The notes beneath the pieces are model-generated. The model saw only the letters and a program-made list of their open reading frames with translations, was not told the origin of the DNA and did not search any database. The position numbers and the translations under genes were made by a program. Shown piece by piece: positions 53,312-62,132 of a DNA stretch of 64,000 nt (its first letter is position 1; each line of letters opens with the position of its first letter). The stretch is from an uncultured Spartobacteria bacterium (GTDB lineage Bacteria; Verrucomicrobiota; Verrucomicrobiia; Chthoniobacterales; JAATET01): NCBI GenBank assembly GCA_937901895.1, contig CALGTD010000068.1, positions 1 through 64,000 on the forward strand, read 5' to 3'.

Positions 53312-54532
53312 TCACGCGCTCCGGGTGGGATTGTCGAAGAGCTCGAGTTGTCGGGCAGGCTTCGATGCCAAACCGAGCGCTCGCGGGATGTGGTCGGCGG
53401 TCACAATGAACGGGAGCGCCTTTTGCACCGGCACGCGAAGTCGCGTGAGATCGTCAAGACGCAGCGAGTGCCAGCGACGGATTGCGAGAATGCGATCCAC
53501 GTTCCGCACGCCGAGACCCGGCACGCGCAGCAGCAGCTCCCGTGGAGCGCGGTTCAGGTCCACCGGAAACCACTCGGGGTTCCGCAAGGCCCACGCGTGC
53601 TTGGGATCGAGGTCGAGTGGAAGATCGGGAGCCCCAGGGGAGGCAATCTCGTCGACCTCGAAGCCATAGAACCGCATCAGCCAGTCCGCCTGATAGAGCC
53701 GGTGCTCGCGCACGAGCGGTGGCGCGGTCACGGGAAGCTTCGAGGATGCATCGGGAATCGGACTGAACGCCGAGTAGTAGACACGGCGCAGCCGGTGCTG
53801 GTCGTAGAGCGACTTCGCCTGCGCGAGAACGTCGCGGTCGCTCGAGGGCGTCGCACCGACGATCATCTGCGTGCTCTGCCCCGCGGGTGCGAACAGCGGA
53901 GCCTTCCGGCTCTTTGCGCGCCCCACTTTCGATTCGGTGACGCGCTTCTCGATCACGGACATCGCGTGACGAATCCGGTCGTGATTCTTCTCCGGCGCGA
54001 GCTTCCCGAGATCCTGCGCGGTCGGCAATTCGATGTTGATGCTGAGCCGGTCCGCCCAGCGCCCCGCCTCCTCGATCAGCTCCGGAGACGCCTCCGGAAT
54101 GGTCTTGAGATGAATGTAGCCGCGGAATCCGTGTTCGACGCGAAGTTTGCGGGCAACCTGCACCACCTGCTCCATCGTATGGTCGGGATTGCGGATGATT
54201 CCGGAACTCAGAAACAACCCTTCGATGTAGTTGCGACGGTAAAAATCCAGCGTCAGGTTCACAATCTCCTCGGGCGTGAACCGCGCCCTGCGGACACCGC
54301 TCGATGCGCGATTGATGCAATAGAGGCAGTCGTAGACGCAGAAATTCGTGAGAAGAATTTTCAGCAACGAAACACATCGGCCATCCGGCGTGTAGCTGTG
54401 GCAGATGCCCATGCCGGTGGTGCTGCCGATCCCTCCATCCCGGGACGTTCGTTGAACGGTGCCGCTGCTCGCGCAGGACGCGTCGTATTTTGCGGCGTCC
54501 GCCAGGATCGAGAGTTTCGTGCGGACATCCAT
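53312..54532 (-). CDS. Putative DNA modification/repair radical SAM protein (TIGR03916-like)
   Basis: The 406-residue protein begins with the family's characteristic TKLSILADAAKYDASCASSG. It has the radical SAM cluster motif C65-x3-C69-x2-C72 in TNFCVYDCLYCINR, and the barrel includes FLSSGIIRNPDHTMEQ. A C-terminal helix-hairpin-helix segment (LLLRVPGLGVRNVDRILAIR) is suited to DNA binding. The family usually co-occurs with DUF4130 proteins, exactly as here. The chemistry is unknown; a direct lesion repair or base modification is inferred from its fold and neighbours. It starts 6 bases after the PdeM gene. Confidence 0.9.
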   Translation of the reverse strand: MDVRTKLSILADAAKYDASCASSGTVQRTSRDGGIGSTTGMGICHSYTPDGRCVSLLKILLTNFCVYDCLYCINRASSGVRRARFTPEEIVNLTLDFYRRNYIEGLFLSSGIIRNPDHTMEQVVQVARKLRVEHGFRGYIHLKTIPEASPELIEEAGRWADRLSINIELPTAQDLGKLAPEKNHDRIRHAMSVIEKRVTESKVGRAKSRKAPLFAPAGQSTQMIVGATPSSDRDVLAQAKSLYDQHRLRRVYYSAFSPIPDASSKLPVTAPPLVREHRLYQADWLMRFYGFEVDEIASPGAPDLPLDLDPKHAWALRNPEWFPVDLNRAPRELLLRVPGLGVRNVDRILAIRRWHSLRLDDLTRLRVPVQKALPFIVTADHIPRALGLASKPARQLELFDNPTRSA

Positions 54533-54538
54533 GGAATC

Positions 54539-55225
54539 TCACCCATCGCCCGGGGAGCTGGACCGTGCAAGCGGGGCGTCGATCAACCCGCCATCGACGA
54601 TCAAAAGCACCCGGTCGCCCGTCGCAGGCCTCACCACGCCGCCGCCCGTAAATCCACCGAAGGCCGGGAGGACGCATTGATTGCGCCCAATCCAGAAACA
54701 CGGCACTCGCAGGCTCTGACGCGCAGGGCCGCGTGTTCGAACGACAGGATGAATGTGTCCGCAGAGCACATAACCATCCCCTGAGCGCCTCGTCGGATGG
54801 TGCCGCAGCCTCCACGGTCCCAACCGGTAATCCTCTCGAAGAACCTCGATGCCGAGCGCATGTGCGAGGTCGTGCGCGCGGCGGTCGTGATTCCCCTCGA
54901 CCATCCGCACGTCGATTCCCAGCGCGTTCCGCCACTGCGCGATTGCCTGCAATTCATCGGCGTGCTGGGAGTGAAACACGTCGCCGAGCAAAACAAGGCG
55001 CATCGCGCCCGTCTGCTCAACCAGCCGGGCCAATCTCGCGAGATCGTCGCGGGTCGTGCCGGGCGGCACCCAGCGCAGCGCGCTCCGGAACGTCGCATCC
55101 TTCCCGAGGTGCACGTCGGCCACGAAAAGCGTCCGCTCATGCCGCCAGAACAGCGCGCGATCCGGAAGCGCGACGACCTCCTCGCCTGCAAGGACGATGG
55201 AAACTCCGGGCTCAGACTTTTTCAC
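54539..55225 (-). CDS. pdeM: Ligase-associated DNA damage response endonuclease PdeM-like
   Basis: The 228-residue calcineurin-type phosphoesterase has all dimetal motifs: LFVADVHLGKDATF, LLGDVFHS, VEGNHDRR and LCGHIHPV. These match the ligase-associated nuclease family PdeM (TIGR04123). It is expected to hydrolyse DNA or nucleotide phosphodiesters with manganese. The GTG at 55225 overlaps the helicase stop by 14 bases; the frame continues upstream without family similarity. Tight coupling to an Lhr-type helicase is the usual arrangement for this family. Confidence 0.88.
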   Translation of the reverse strand: MKKSEPGVSIVLAGEEVVALPDRALFWRHERTLFVADVHLGKDATFRSALRWVPPGTTRDDLARLARLVEQTGAMRLVLLGDVFHSQHADELQAIAQWRNALGIDVRMVEGNHDRRAHDLAHALGIEVLREDYRLGPWRLRHHPTRRSGDGYVLCGHIHPVVRTRGPARQSLRVPCFWIGRNQCVLPAFGGFTGGGVVRPATGDRVLLIVDGGLIDAPLARSSSPGDG

Positions 55226-57710
55226 GGCCTGCCTTCTCGATGAGAATCTCCATGCGCGCGATTCGATCCGCCAGCCGCTCCGAGCTGAGCTCTTCGCGAA
55301 ACCGCTCGGCAAAAATGGGGAAAGCAAACGGCGACGGCGCCTCGAGCTCCACCAGCCGCAGGCGGCTCCGGCGCAACTTCGTCAGCGCGGCGCGAAGACG
55401 GCTTTGTTCGAGCTGATTTTCAAGCACCTCGCGTGTCGCCTGCCGGAGCAGGAGATTGGATGGCTCATAGCGCGCAAAGACATCGTAGAGCAGCGACGCG
55501 GAAACGAGGAGCTGACGCGCCGATTTCCGCGACCGGCCCACGCCCTCGTGCGTGAGGCCGGCGATCCGTGCAATCTCGCGAAACTGCCGACGTCCCATTT
55601 CCGCGGCATTCACGCTTCCAAGAATGTCGTCGACTAGATTCTCCTCCGACAGCAATCCGGCGGCGAGCGCGTCCTCGAGAGGAGCGGACGAGGCCGAGAG
55701 CAATTCCAGGCCGTGATCGTTGAATGCGAGGGAGAACGTGAGCGGCTGCCGCCGGCCCATCCGATACGCAAAGAGCGCCGCGAGCCCTTCGTGCACGAGC
55801 CGTCCCTCGAACGGATAGAAAAACAGATGGCTTCCCTCCCGGCTCTTCCACCGCTCAATGAGAAGCTCATCCGGCGCCGGAATCACGGACAACCGCTGCT
55901 GAATTTCCAGCACGCCGCGCAGACGTTCCATTTCCGGGGAGTCGAAGACGCCCCGGCGCGCACCGTCGAGCCGGGTGCGCATTCCCTCTGCGAGCCGTGT
56001 CGAAAGCGGAAGGCGTCCACCCATCCATCTCGGCACGCCGCGCGGCCCCTTCTTCGCGGCCTGCACGTAGGCTCGCAGATCGCGCACCCGCACCAGCTCG
56101 AGGTTGCGTCCGGCGAAGAGAAATCGATCGCCTGGCTTCATCTTCGCCAGAAACGATTCCTCGACGGATCCCAGTCGAGGGCCGCGAACAAACTGCACCT
56201 GAATCGACGCATCGCTCGTGATCGTCCCAATATTCATTCGATGCTCGCGCGCGACACGCTCGTTCGCGATGGCAAGCCGCCCGTTCTGTCGCGAGAGCCG
56301 CGCAAACTGCGGATAGGCGCGGAGGGCGTCGCCGCCGCGCTCCGTGAAATCGAGCGCCCATTGCCACTCGTCATCGGACAGGTAGCGGTAGGCATGGGTG
56401 GTTCCTACCTCGGCGCGAAGTTCCTCCTCGTCGAATCCACCCGATTCATCCATTCCGCCCGCGGCGACCGTGGCAAGGTGCTGGCAGAGCACATCCAGCG
56501 GCGCGCGCAGCGGCGGCCGTCCCTCGATTCGTCCTGCAAGGGCAAGGTCGCGCGCGGCGGCGATTTCGACGAGTTCCAGGGTATTGGCTGGCACGCAGTG
56601 AACGACACTCTCCGCCCCGGGCCGATGACCACTGCGACCGGCACGCTGCAGCAGGCGCGCGACTCCTTTCGGACTGCCAACCTGCAGCACCGCGTCGACC
56701 GGAGCAAAGTCGACGCCCAGATCGAGACTCGAAGTCGCCACCACCACCCGCAGCGATCCCGTTTTCAACCCGCCCTCCGCGGCGGCACGCACTTCATTCG
56801 AGAGGGAGCCATGGTGGATGGCGATCCTTCCCTCCCAATCCGGCATCGCTTCCGTGAGCCCGCGATACCACAGTTCGGCCTGTGAACGGGTGTTCGTAAA
56901 CAGAATGCTCGTCGTGTGCTCGCGGAGCAGCCGTGTCACTCCCGGCAACAGTTGCAAACCAAGGTGCCCGCCCCACGGATAGCCCTCCTCCTCCGGTGGC
57001 AGCAGTGTCTCGATGCGCGTGCGTTTCACCGGACCACCCTGCACGATCCGCATCGCTCGAGGCCTACCCAGTTTGTCGACCCCACCCAACGCCTGCGCGG
57101 CTTCCGGCAGATTGCCAAGCGTTGCCGACAGTCCCCAGATGCGCGTCGTGGGAGCGAGCGTCCGAAGTCGCGCGAGGGCGAGCTCCGCGAGCACACCCCG
57201 TTTGGTGGAAAGCAGCTCGTGCCATTCGTCCATCACGACGAGCTGGAGCGATCGAAAATTCGGGAGAAACGCCGGCTGGCTCAGGAGCAGCGTCGCGCTC
57301 TCCGGTGTCGTGACGAGGCATTCGGGAGGCCGTTCGGCGATGCGTTTGCGCGCGGTCGCGGAGGTGTCGCCCGTTCGTCGTGCGACCGCCCAGTCCGGCC
57401 AGATCTCCGAGACAGACTCCGCCAGCGCCGCCTCGGTATCAGCCGCGAGCGCACGCAGCGGCGTGATCCACAACACCCGCAGGCCTCCACCGCGATCCCC
57501 GGTTTTCATGGCTTCGCGCAGTGCCGCGAACCACACGGCGAATGTTTTCCCGGCGCCTGTCGTGCAGTGAAGAAGGCCGGATTCCCCCGCGCCATATGCC
57601 GCCCACACGTCCCGCTGAAACGGAAACACCGTCCATCCGCGGTCTCGAAACCACGTTTCCAGGACAGCGTCGGGATCCTTCACGCAGACACCATAAGCGG
57701 GGGACGACAT
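55212..57710 (-). CDS. Ligase-associated DNA damage response DEXH-box helicase (Lhr type)
   Basis: The 832-residue SF2 helicase has Q-motif-like FPFQRDVWAAYG, Walker A TTGAGKTFAVW (about residue 53) and motif Ia ITPLRALAADTE. Motif II is MDEWHELLSTKRG, with the DEWHEL form typical of this Lhr subgroup, and motif III is GLSATLGNLPEAA. In the second RecA domain, motif V SSLDLGVDFAPVD and motif VI LLQRAGRSGHR are complete. A long C-terminal winged-helix and Lhr-core region follows. It should translocate 3'-5' on single-stranded DNA and remodel damaged DNA for the co-encoded nuclease. It is the first gene of the reverse-strand repair cluster, with the GH92 gene diverging 130 bases away. Confidence 0.93.
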   Translation of the reverse strand: MSSPAYGVCVKDPDAVLETWFRDRGWTVFPFQRDVWAAYGAGESGLLHCTTGAGKTFAVWFAALREAMKTGDRGGGLRVLWITPLRALAADTEAALAESVSEIWPDWAVARRTGDTSATARKRIAERPPECLVTTPESATLLLSQPAFLPNFRSLQLVVMDEWHELLSTKRGVLAELALARLRTLAPTTRIWGLSATLGNLPEAAQALGGVDKLGRPRAMRIVQGGPVKRTRIETLLPPEEEGYPWGGHLGLQLLPGVTRLLREHTTSILFTNTRSQAELWYRGLTEAMPDWEGRIAIHHGSLSNEVRAAAEGGLKTGSLRVVVATSSLDLGVDFAPVDAVLQVGSPKGVARLLQRAGRSGHRPGAESVVHCVPANTLELVEIAAARDLALAGRIEGRPPLRAPLDVLCQHLATVAAGGMDESGGFDEEELRAEVGTTHAYRYLSDDEWQWALDFTERGGDALRAYPQFARLSRQNGRLAIANERVAREHRMNIGTITSDASIQVQFVRGPRLGSVEESFLAKMKPGDRFLFAGRNLELVRVRDLRAYVQAAKKGPRGVPRWMGGRLPLSTRLAEGMRTRLDGARRGVFDSPEMERLRGVLEIQQRLSVIPAPDELLIERWKSREGSHLFFYPFEGRLVHEGLAALFAYRMGRRQPLTFSLAFNDHGLELLSASSAPLEDALAAGLLSEENLVDDILGSVNAAEMGRRQFREIARIAGLTHEGVGRSRKSARQLLVSASLLYDVFARYEPSNLLLRQATREVLENQLEQSRLRAALTKLRRSRLRLVELEAPSPFAFPIFAERFREELSSERLADRIARMEILIEKAGREKV

Positions 57711-57840
57711 TGCGAAAGGGTCACCTGCGCCGCTGCGCCGATATGAGAACTTCGCGGATGACTCGATGCTGTTCTCGCCGATCCCTCCATGGAATCCTGC
57801 GCGCAAGAAACATTTCCAGCCTCCCCGGGTTCCCTATGCC

Positions 57841-59973
57841 ATGACAAAGCTCCCCCTGCTCCTGCTCGCCGCCGTTGCGCTCGCCGCCCGCGCGGAGAAG
57901 CCGCTCGTCGATTTCGTCGATCCATTTCTCGGCACGGCGCCACTCACGAACGTCTCGGACATCGGCTTCGAGCCGCCCTGGCGCGTCTGGGCGGGACTGA
58001 CATTTCCGGGGGCATCCCTGCCGAACGCGATGGTCCAGCTAAGCCCGATCACGGAATGGGGAAGCGGCGCGGGCTACGAATACGAGGACGACACGATCCG
58101 CGCGTTCACGCACACGAACAAGGGTCACTGGAACCTTTGCCACATTCCGCTCATGCCGGCAGCCGGTGAAGTCGACCCAAACGACTTTTCATCGAAGTTT
58201 GACCACGCGCACGAATCCGCCGCCCCCGGTTACTATCGCGTTCTCCTCGACCGCCACGGCATTGATGCGGAATTCACGACCACGCTGCGGACTGGAATGC
58301 ATCGCTACACCTTCCCGAAGGGCGCGGAGAAAAAACTCATCGCCGATCTCGGCATCTCGAACGAACGCGTGCGCGATTGGAAAATAGAGCAGGACGGGCC
58401 GAATGCCTTCCGCGGATTCCAGAACACCGGGCAGACCGTGTATTTTTACGCGGTCACGAATCACGAGATCGCACGTATCGAAACCGTGAAAGGGGACGAG
58501 CGTGACATCGCTGTCATTCATTTCGCGGATTCCGACGAGCCGCTGGAGATTCGCATCGGGCTCTCATGGGTGAGCACGGAGAATGCGAAGGAAAACCTCG
58601 AAACCGAACTGGGTGATAAATCGTTCGCAGAGGTCCGTGCCGACGCGACGGCGACGTGGGAGGCATTGCTCTCAAAGATCCGCGTGAAGGGCGGCACCGA
58701 GCGCGAGAAAGGGCTGTTCTATTCCTGCCTCTACCGCGCGTTTCTCTGGCCCGTCCTGCGCAGCGATGTGAACGGCGAATTCACCGATCAGGCGCGCAAG
58801 GTCGTGAAGAAGAACTTCCGGTATTACGAGATCCCGTCGCTCTGGGACGACTACCGCAACAAGCTCGTCCTGCTCGCGATGCTCGAGCCCGAAGTCACGA
58901 ACGACGTGATCCAGTCGATGATCGACCGCGGCGAGGTCACGGGGTTCATGCCGATCTTTTTCCATGGCGACCATGCGGCTCCGTTCATCACCGGTTGCTA
59001 TCTGCGCGGGGTGCGCGGTTACGACGTGAAGAAGGCTTACGACCTGCTCCTCCGAAATGCGACCGTCGAGAGCCGGCGCGCCCGGCCGCACGTCCAGGAG
59101 TTCATTGAGAAGGGCTACATCTCCACGCCCGCCATCGAGAATCCCAACGTCGAGACAAAGGCGAAGGCCGGCGTAACGAAGACGCTGGAATACGCCTACG
59201 ACGACTACGCGATCGCCCGGCTCGCGAAGGAACTGGGCGACACGGAGACCCACGATGCGTTCATGAAACGCTCGCAGAACTACAAAAACGTTTTCGATTC
59301 CTCGACGGGTCTCATGCGCGGACGGCTGGAGAATGGCGACTGGGTCGAGCCGTTCGACCCGCAGTTTCCCTACTACGAATACATGTATCGCGAGGCGAAC
59401 GCGTGGCAGTCCACGTTCTTCGCTCCGCACGACACCGGCGGTCTCATCGCCCTCTACGAAAGTCCGGAGGCGTTCGAGGCGCAGCTCGACAAGCTGTTTT
59501 CCATTCCGTGGAACCCGACCCACATCGCGATGAACGTAAACAGCTTCATCGGCCAGTATTGCCACGGCAACCAGCCCGACCACGGCTTCCCGTGGCTCTA
59601 TTACTGGGTCGGCAAGCCGGAAAAATCCCAGGCCATCCTCGACGAGATCATGGCGCGATTCTACGGCATGGACGACGGCCGCACGCTCTGCGGCATGGAC
59701 GACGCCGGAGAGATGACGTCGTGGTATGTCTTCACCGCGATCGGCATCTATCCCTATTCCCCCGCCGACGACGAATACATCGTGAGCGTTCCGATCTTCG
59801 ACGAGGTCACCGTGCAACTGCCGGATGGAACCTTCATGATCGCGAAATCGGGAGAGGGCCGGAAACTCGAAAAAATCTCCTACGATGGCAGACCGAGGAA
59901 TGGTTGGTTCATTTCCCATTCGGAGCTTGTCCGCGGAAAGAATCTCCTTATCGAAACCGTGTCGGACGATTGA
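57841..59973 (+). CDS. Glycoside hydrolase family 92 (alpha-mannosidase-like), altered motif
   Basis: The 710-residue protein has a short signal peptide (KLPLLLLAAVALAARAE) and the GH92 N-terminus VDFVDPFLGTAP. Family blocks include FTHTNKGHWN, YREANAWQSTFFAPHD and RTLCGMDDAGEMTSWYVF with Asp620-Asp621 in the catalytic-base region. GH92 enzymes are calcium-dependent exo-alpha-mannosidases. The block usually written GNEPSHH reads GNQPDHG here, with Gln578 in place of Glu, so specificity or activity may differ. The ATG at 57841 is chosen because it starts the signal peptide. No other carbohydrate-degradation gene is adjacent, and it may act on the cell's own or environmental glycans. Confidence 0.88.
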   Translation: MTKLPLLLLAAVALAARAEKPLVDFVDPFLGTAPLTNVSDIGFEPPWRVWAGLTFPGASLPNAMVQLSPITEWGSGAGYEYEDDTIRAFTHTNKGHWNLCHIPLMPAAGEVDPNDFSSKFDHAHESAAPGYYRVLLDRHGIDAEFTTTLRTGMHRYTFPKGAEKKLIADLGISNERVRDWKIEQDGPNAFRGFQNTGQTVYFYAVTNHEIARIETVKGDERDIAVIHFADSDEPLEIRIGLSWVSTENAKENLETELGDKSFAEVRADATATWEALLSKIRVKGGTEREKGLFYSCLYRAFLWPVLRSDVNGEFTDQARKVVKKNFRYYEIPSLWDDYRNKLVLLAMLEPEVTNDVIQSMIDRGEVTGFMPIFFHGDHAAPFITGCYLRGVRGYDVKKAYDLLLRNATVESRRARPHVQEFIEKGYISTPAIENPNVETKAKAGVTKTLEYAYDDYAIARLAKELGDTETHDAFMKRSQNYKNVFDSSTGLMRGRLENGDWVEPFDPQFPYYEYMYREANAWQSTFFAPHDTGGLIALYESPEAFEAQLDKLFSIPWNPTHIAMNVNSFIGQYCHGNQPDHGFPWLYYWVGKPEKSQAILDEIMARFYGMDDGRTLCGMDDAGEMTSWYVFTAIGIYPYSPADDEYIVSVPIFDEVTVQLPDGTFMIAKSGEGRKLEKISYDGRPRNGWFISHSELVRGKNLLIETVSDD

Positions 59974-60010
59974 CGGAGCGTTGTGCGCAGCGTCGTCCGA
60001 CGGCCGATGA

Positions 60011-60040
60011 TTGACCTCCGGACGGCCAAAGGACTATTTC
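60011..60040 (+). promoter_or_regulatory. Possible promoter of the 60047 gene
   Basis: TTGACC (60011-60016) is followed at 17-18 bases by CTATTT/TATTTC (60034-60040), ending 6-7 bases before ATG 60047. The -35 match is strong and the -10 weak. Confidence 0.38.
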
Positions 60041-60046
60041 CGGCAA

Positions 60047-61546
60047 ATGACAACTCCGCCACCGCTGCCACACGCCAAGTCCCGGAGAAGGACGCTTCTG
60101 TTCGTCATTCTGGCAGGGTGTTGCGCGGCTCTGGCGGTTCACACCGTCATGCGCAACGCCTCGTCGGAGGATGATTCGCCATCTCCGCCGCCCGAGGAAG
60201 CGTCGGTTCATCCAATTCCTCTTCGGGAAATCGATGTGGACAAACTCGTCACGCAGTATTCCGACAAACTCGACTATTTCCGGAAACTCGACGCTGCCAC
60301 GCTGGCGGAATACGAACGCAACAACCCAGCAGACGCGAGCTGGTTCGCAGACGGGCGCCAGGCGGTGCGACTGTTCACCGTGGTGCTCGTATGGGGCGAT
60401 TTCTACGGCCAGGGTCTGCTTCAAACCTCCGACGCCTACGCCGCGGCTGCGTGGAAAAAAGGCTGCCGCGATCCGTTGATTGAAACGATCTGTGACGTCT
60501 TCCAATTTCAAGACCGCTACTCCAGCAGTCCTCAGAGCGCGCAGGCTCACATCGACCATACCCAGCGCCTGCTCTCGAGCGGCTATTCCGCCGTCTTCAA
60601 ATTGTCGGCCCTCAGCATGCTGTTGAAGAACCTGACATTCAGTCAGGTGAACTGCCCGGATCTGGAGGAAACTCTCGGGCGTTTCTGGGAACGAATTCCC
60701 GAATTCATTCCGACCGTGGGAGAGCAGTTCACGGCATTGCTCAAGGAGGAGGTTCCCACCGATGTGGTCTTCTCGCGCGGGAACTTTTTCTTCGATCGCG
60801 TCGATGACAGTGAATGGCTCGTCCCTGTGGAAAATGAAATCGAAAGGGCCTTCGCCCGCGAAAACCCCACTCATCCCGCCCGTGCTGCGCTCCGGGGAGA
60901 TTTTCTCATCCAGTGGGCCTGGCAGGCCCGCGGATCGGGTTGGGCGCATACCGTGACCGAGGAGGGGCGCCGCTTCATGCAGGACCGTCTGGACCAGGCG
61001 AACAGGACACTGACCACAGCCTACGAAAAAAATCCCTCCGACTATCTCGCTGCGACGTTGATGCTCGTAGTGGAACTCGGACAGGGCAATGGCCACGATG
61101 TGATGGAAATGTGGTTTGAGCGGGCAATGAAGGATCGGCCGGACAATTTCACCGCCTGCTCTCGGAAAGCCTGGTATCTGCAGCCCCGTTGGTATGGCTC
61201 CCCGCAGGAAGTGGTGGAGTTTGGCATCGAGTGCGTCCGCTCCGAAAACTGGCGCGGAAAATTGCCGCTGATTCTCCCGATTGCCATCAAGGATCTCGCC
61301 GATCAGCAGGAGGATCTCTACCGCAACGACGAGGTGTGGAACCTAGTCGCCCCGGTTTACGAGAAATTCCTTGAGCACTATCCCGACAGCATTTCCACCC
61401 GCACGACCTACGCCGATTGCGCCGCGCGAGGCGGTCGCATCGATGTTCTGCAAAAGCAGCTCTCGGAGCTCGGTGAAAACTGGGACCGCAGCGTTTGGTC
61501 CAATGCGGATTACGACCGCATTTCACGACTCGCAAAACAGCCGTAA
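60047..61546 (+). CDS. Membrane-anchored protein of unknown function with TPR-like helices
   Basis: The 499-residue product has a proline-rich, basic N-terminus (TTPPPLPHAKSRRR) and one hydrophobic segment (LLFVILAGCCAALAVHTV, about 15-32). That segment could be a signal anchor or, because of LAGC, a lipoprotein signal. An acidic Pro/Ser/Glu linker (about 36-50) leads to a helical region without recognised catalytic motifs. TPR-like stretches are seen (DSISTRTTYADCAARGGRID, NFTACSRKAWYLQPRWYG). A periplasmic location is inferred. No family is recognised with confidence. Confidence 0.72.
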   Translation: MTTPPPLPHAKSRRRTLLFVILAGCCAALAVHTVMRNASSEDDSPSPPPEEASVHPIPLREIDVDKLVTQYSDKLDYFRKLDAATLAEYERNNPADASWFADGRQAVRLFTVVLVWGDFYGQGLLQTSDAYAAAAWKKGCRDPLIETICDVFQFQDRYSSSPQSAQAHIDHTQRLLSSGYSAVFKLSALSMLLKNLTFSQVNCPDLEETLGRFWERIPEFIPTVGEQFTALLKEEVPTDVVFSRGNFFFDRVDDSEWLVPVENEIERAFARENPTHPARAALRGDFLIQWAWQARGSGWAHTVTEEGRRFMQDRLDQANRTLTTAYEKNPSDYLAATLMLVVELGQGNGHDVMEMWFERAMKDRPDNFTACSRKAWYLQPRWYGSPQEVVEFGIECVRSENWRGKLPLILPIAIKDLADQQEDLYRNDEVWNLVAPVYEKFLEHYPDSISTRTTYADCAARGGRIDVLQKQLSELGENWDRSVWSNADYDRISRLAKQP

Positions 61547-61585
61547 AACTGGATCCGTCCGAGCCAGCCGACAGGACTCCCGCCA

Positions 61586-62038
61586 ATGCCAAACGCCTTT
61601 CGCGCCATCGACGGCACGCTCTGGAGAGCCGGGCAGCACATCCCCCTCACGCTGCCCGACGGCTCCGTGGTCACCGAGAAATGGGCGGGCTCCGCGACCG
61701 AGGAGAAGCTCGCTTGGTGGCTGCGTCCCTCCACCGAAAATGTCCTCGCGCACACGCTGGCCGTTGCTGCAATTGGCACCGACGATGGCGGGGAGCCGGT
61801 CTGGGCCGATGCTCCCGAGGGAGCCTGCGCGTTCTTCGTCATCACCGCGCCGGAGCCCGGCAAGGACTACCGCCTCGCGAAGATGGTGACCACCGCAGCG
61901 TCACCGGCGATGGCTGCATGGATCGGGAACGATCGCTTTGCGCTGCTGGGAACGCCCAGGCCAAACGGCGGTTTCGTGAAGGTGAATCCTCCCGATCCGC
62001 CGGAGCCGCCTCCACGCCCGCAACTCGAACTGTTCTGA
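61586..62038 (+). CDS. Hypothetical protein with proline-rich tail
   Basis: The 150-residue protein starts at ATG 61586. It has no signal peptide or membrane segment and should be cytoplasmic. The body has beta-strand-like segments (IPLTLPDGSVVTEKWAG, ACAFFVITAPEPG), and the C-terminus is an unusual proline-rich stretch ending in QLELF (NPPDPPEPPPRPQLELF). An xLxLF-like end resembles a beta-clamp-binding peptide (QLxLF consensus) in form; this is inference only. No family is recognised. It is 39 bases downstream of the preceding unknown gene. Confidence 0.6.
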   Translation: MPNAFRAIDGTLWRAGQHIPLTLPDGSVVTEKWAGSATEEKLAWWLRPSTENVLAHTLAVAAIGTDDGGEPVWADAPEGACAFFVITAPEPGKDYRLAKMVTTAASPAMAAWIGNDRFALLGTPRPNGGFVKVNPPDPPEPPPRPQLELF

Positions 62039-62095
62039 TTCTCGCGACGTTTCGCCGGGACACAAAAACGAGCTCGGAATTGCCGCAGGATCGCA

Positions 62096-62123
62096 TTGGC
62101 AAGTCGGGCAACGTTTGAATAGT
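62096..62123 (+). promoter_or_regulatory. Putative promoter of the FAD oxidoreductase gene
   Basis: TTGGCA (62096-62101) and AATAGT (62118-62123) are 16 bases apart. The -10 box ends 9 bases before ATG 62133, predicting a leader of only a few bases. Confidence 0.42.
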
Positions 62124-62132
62124 TTCGCGCGC

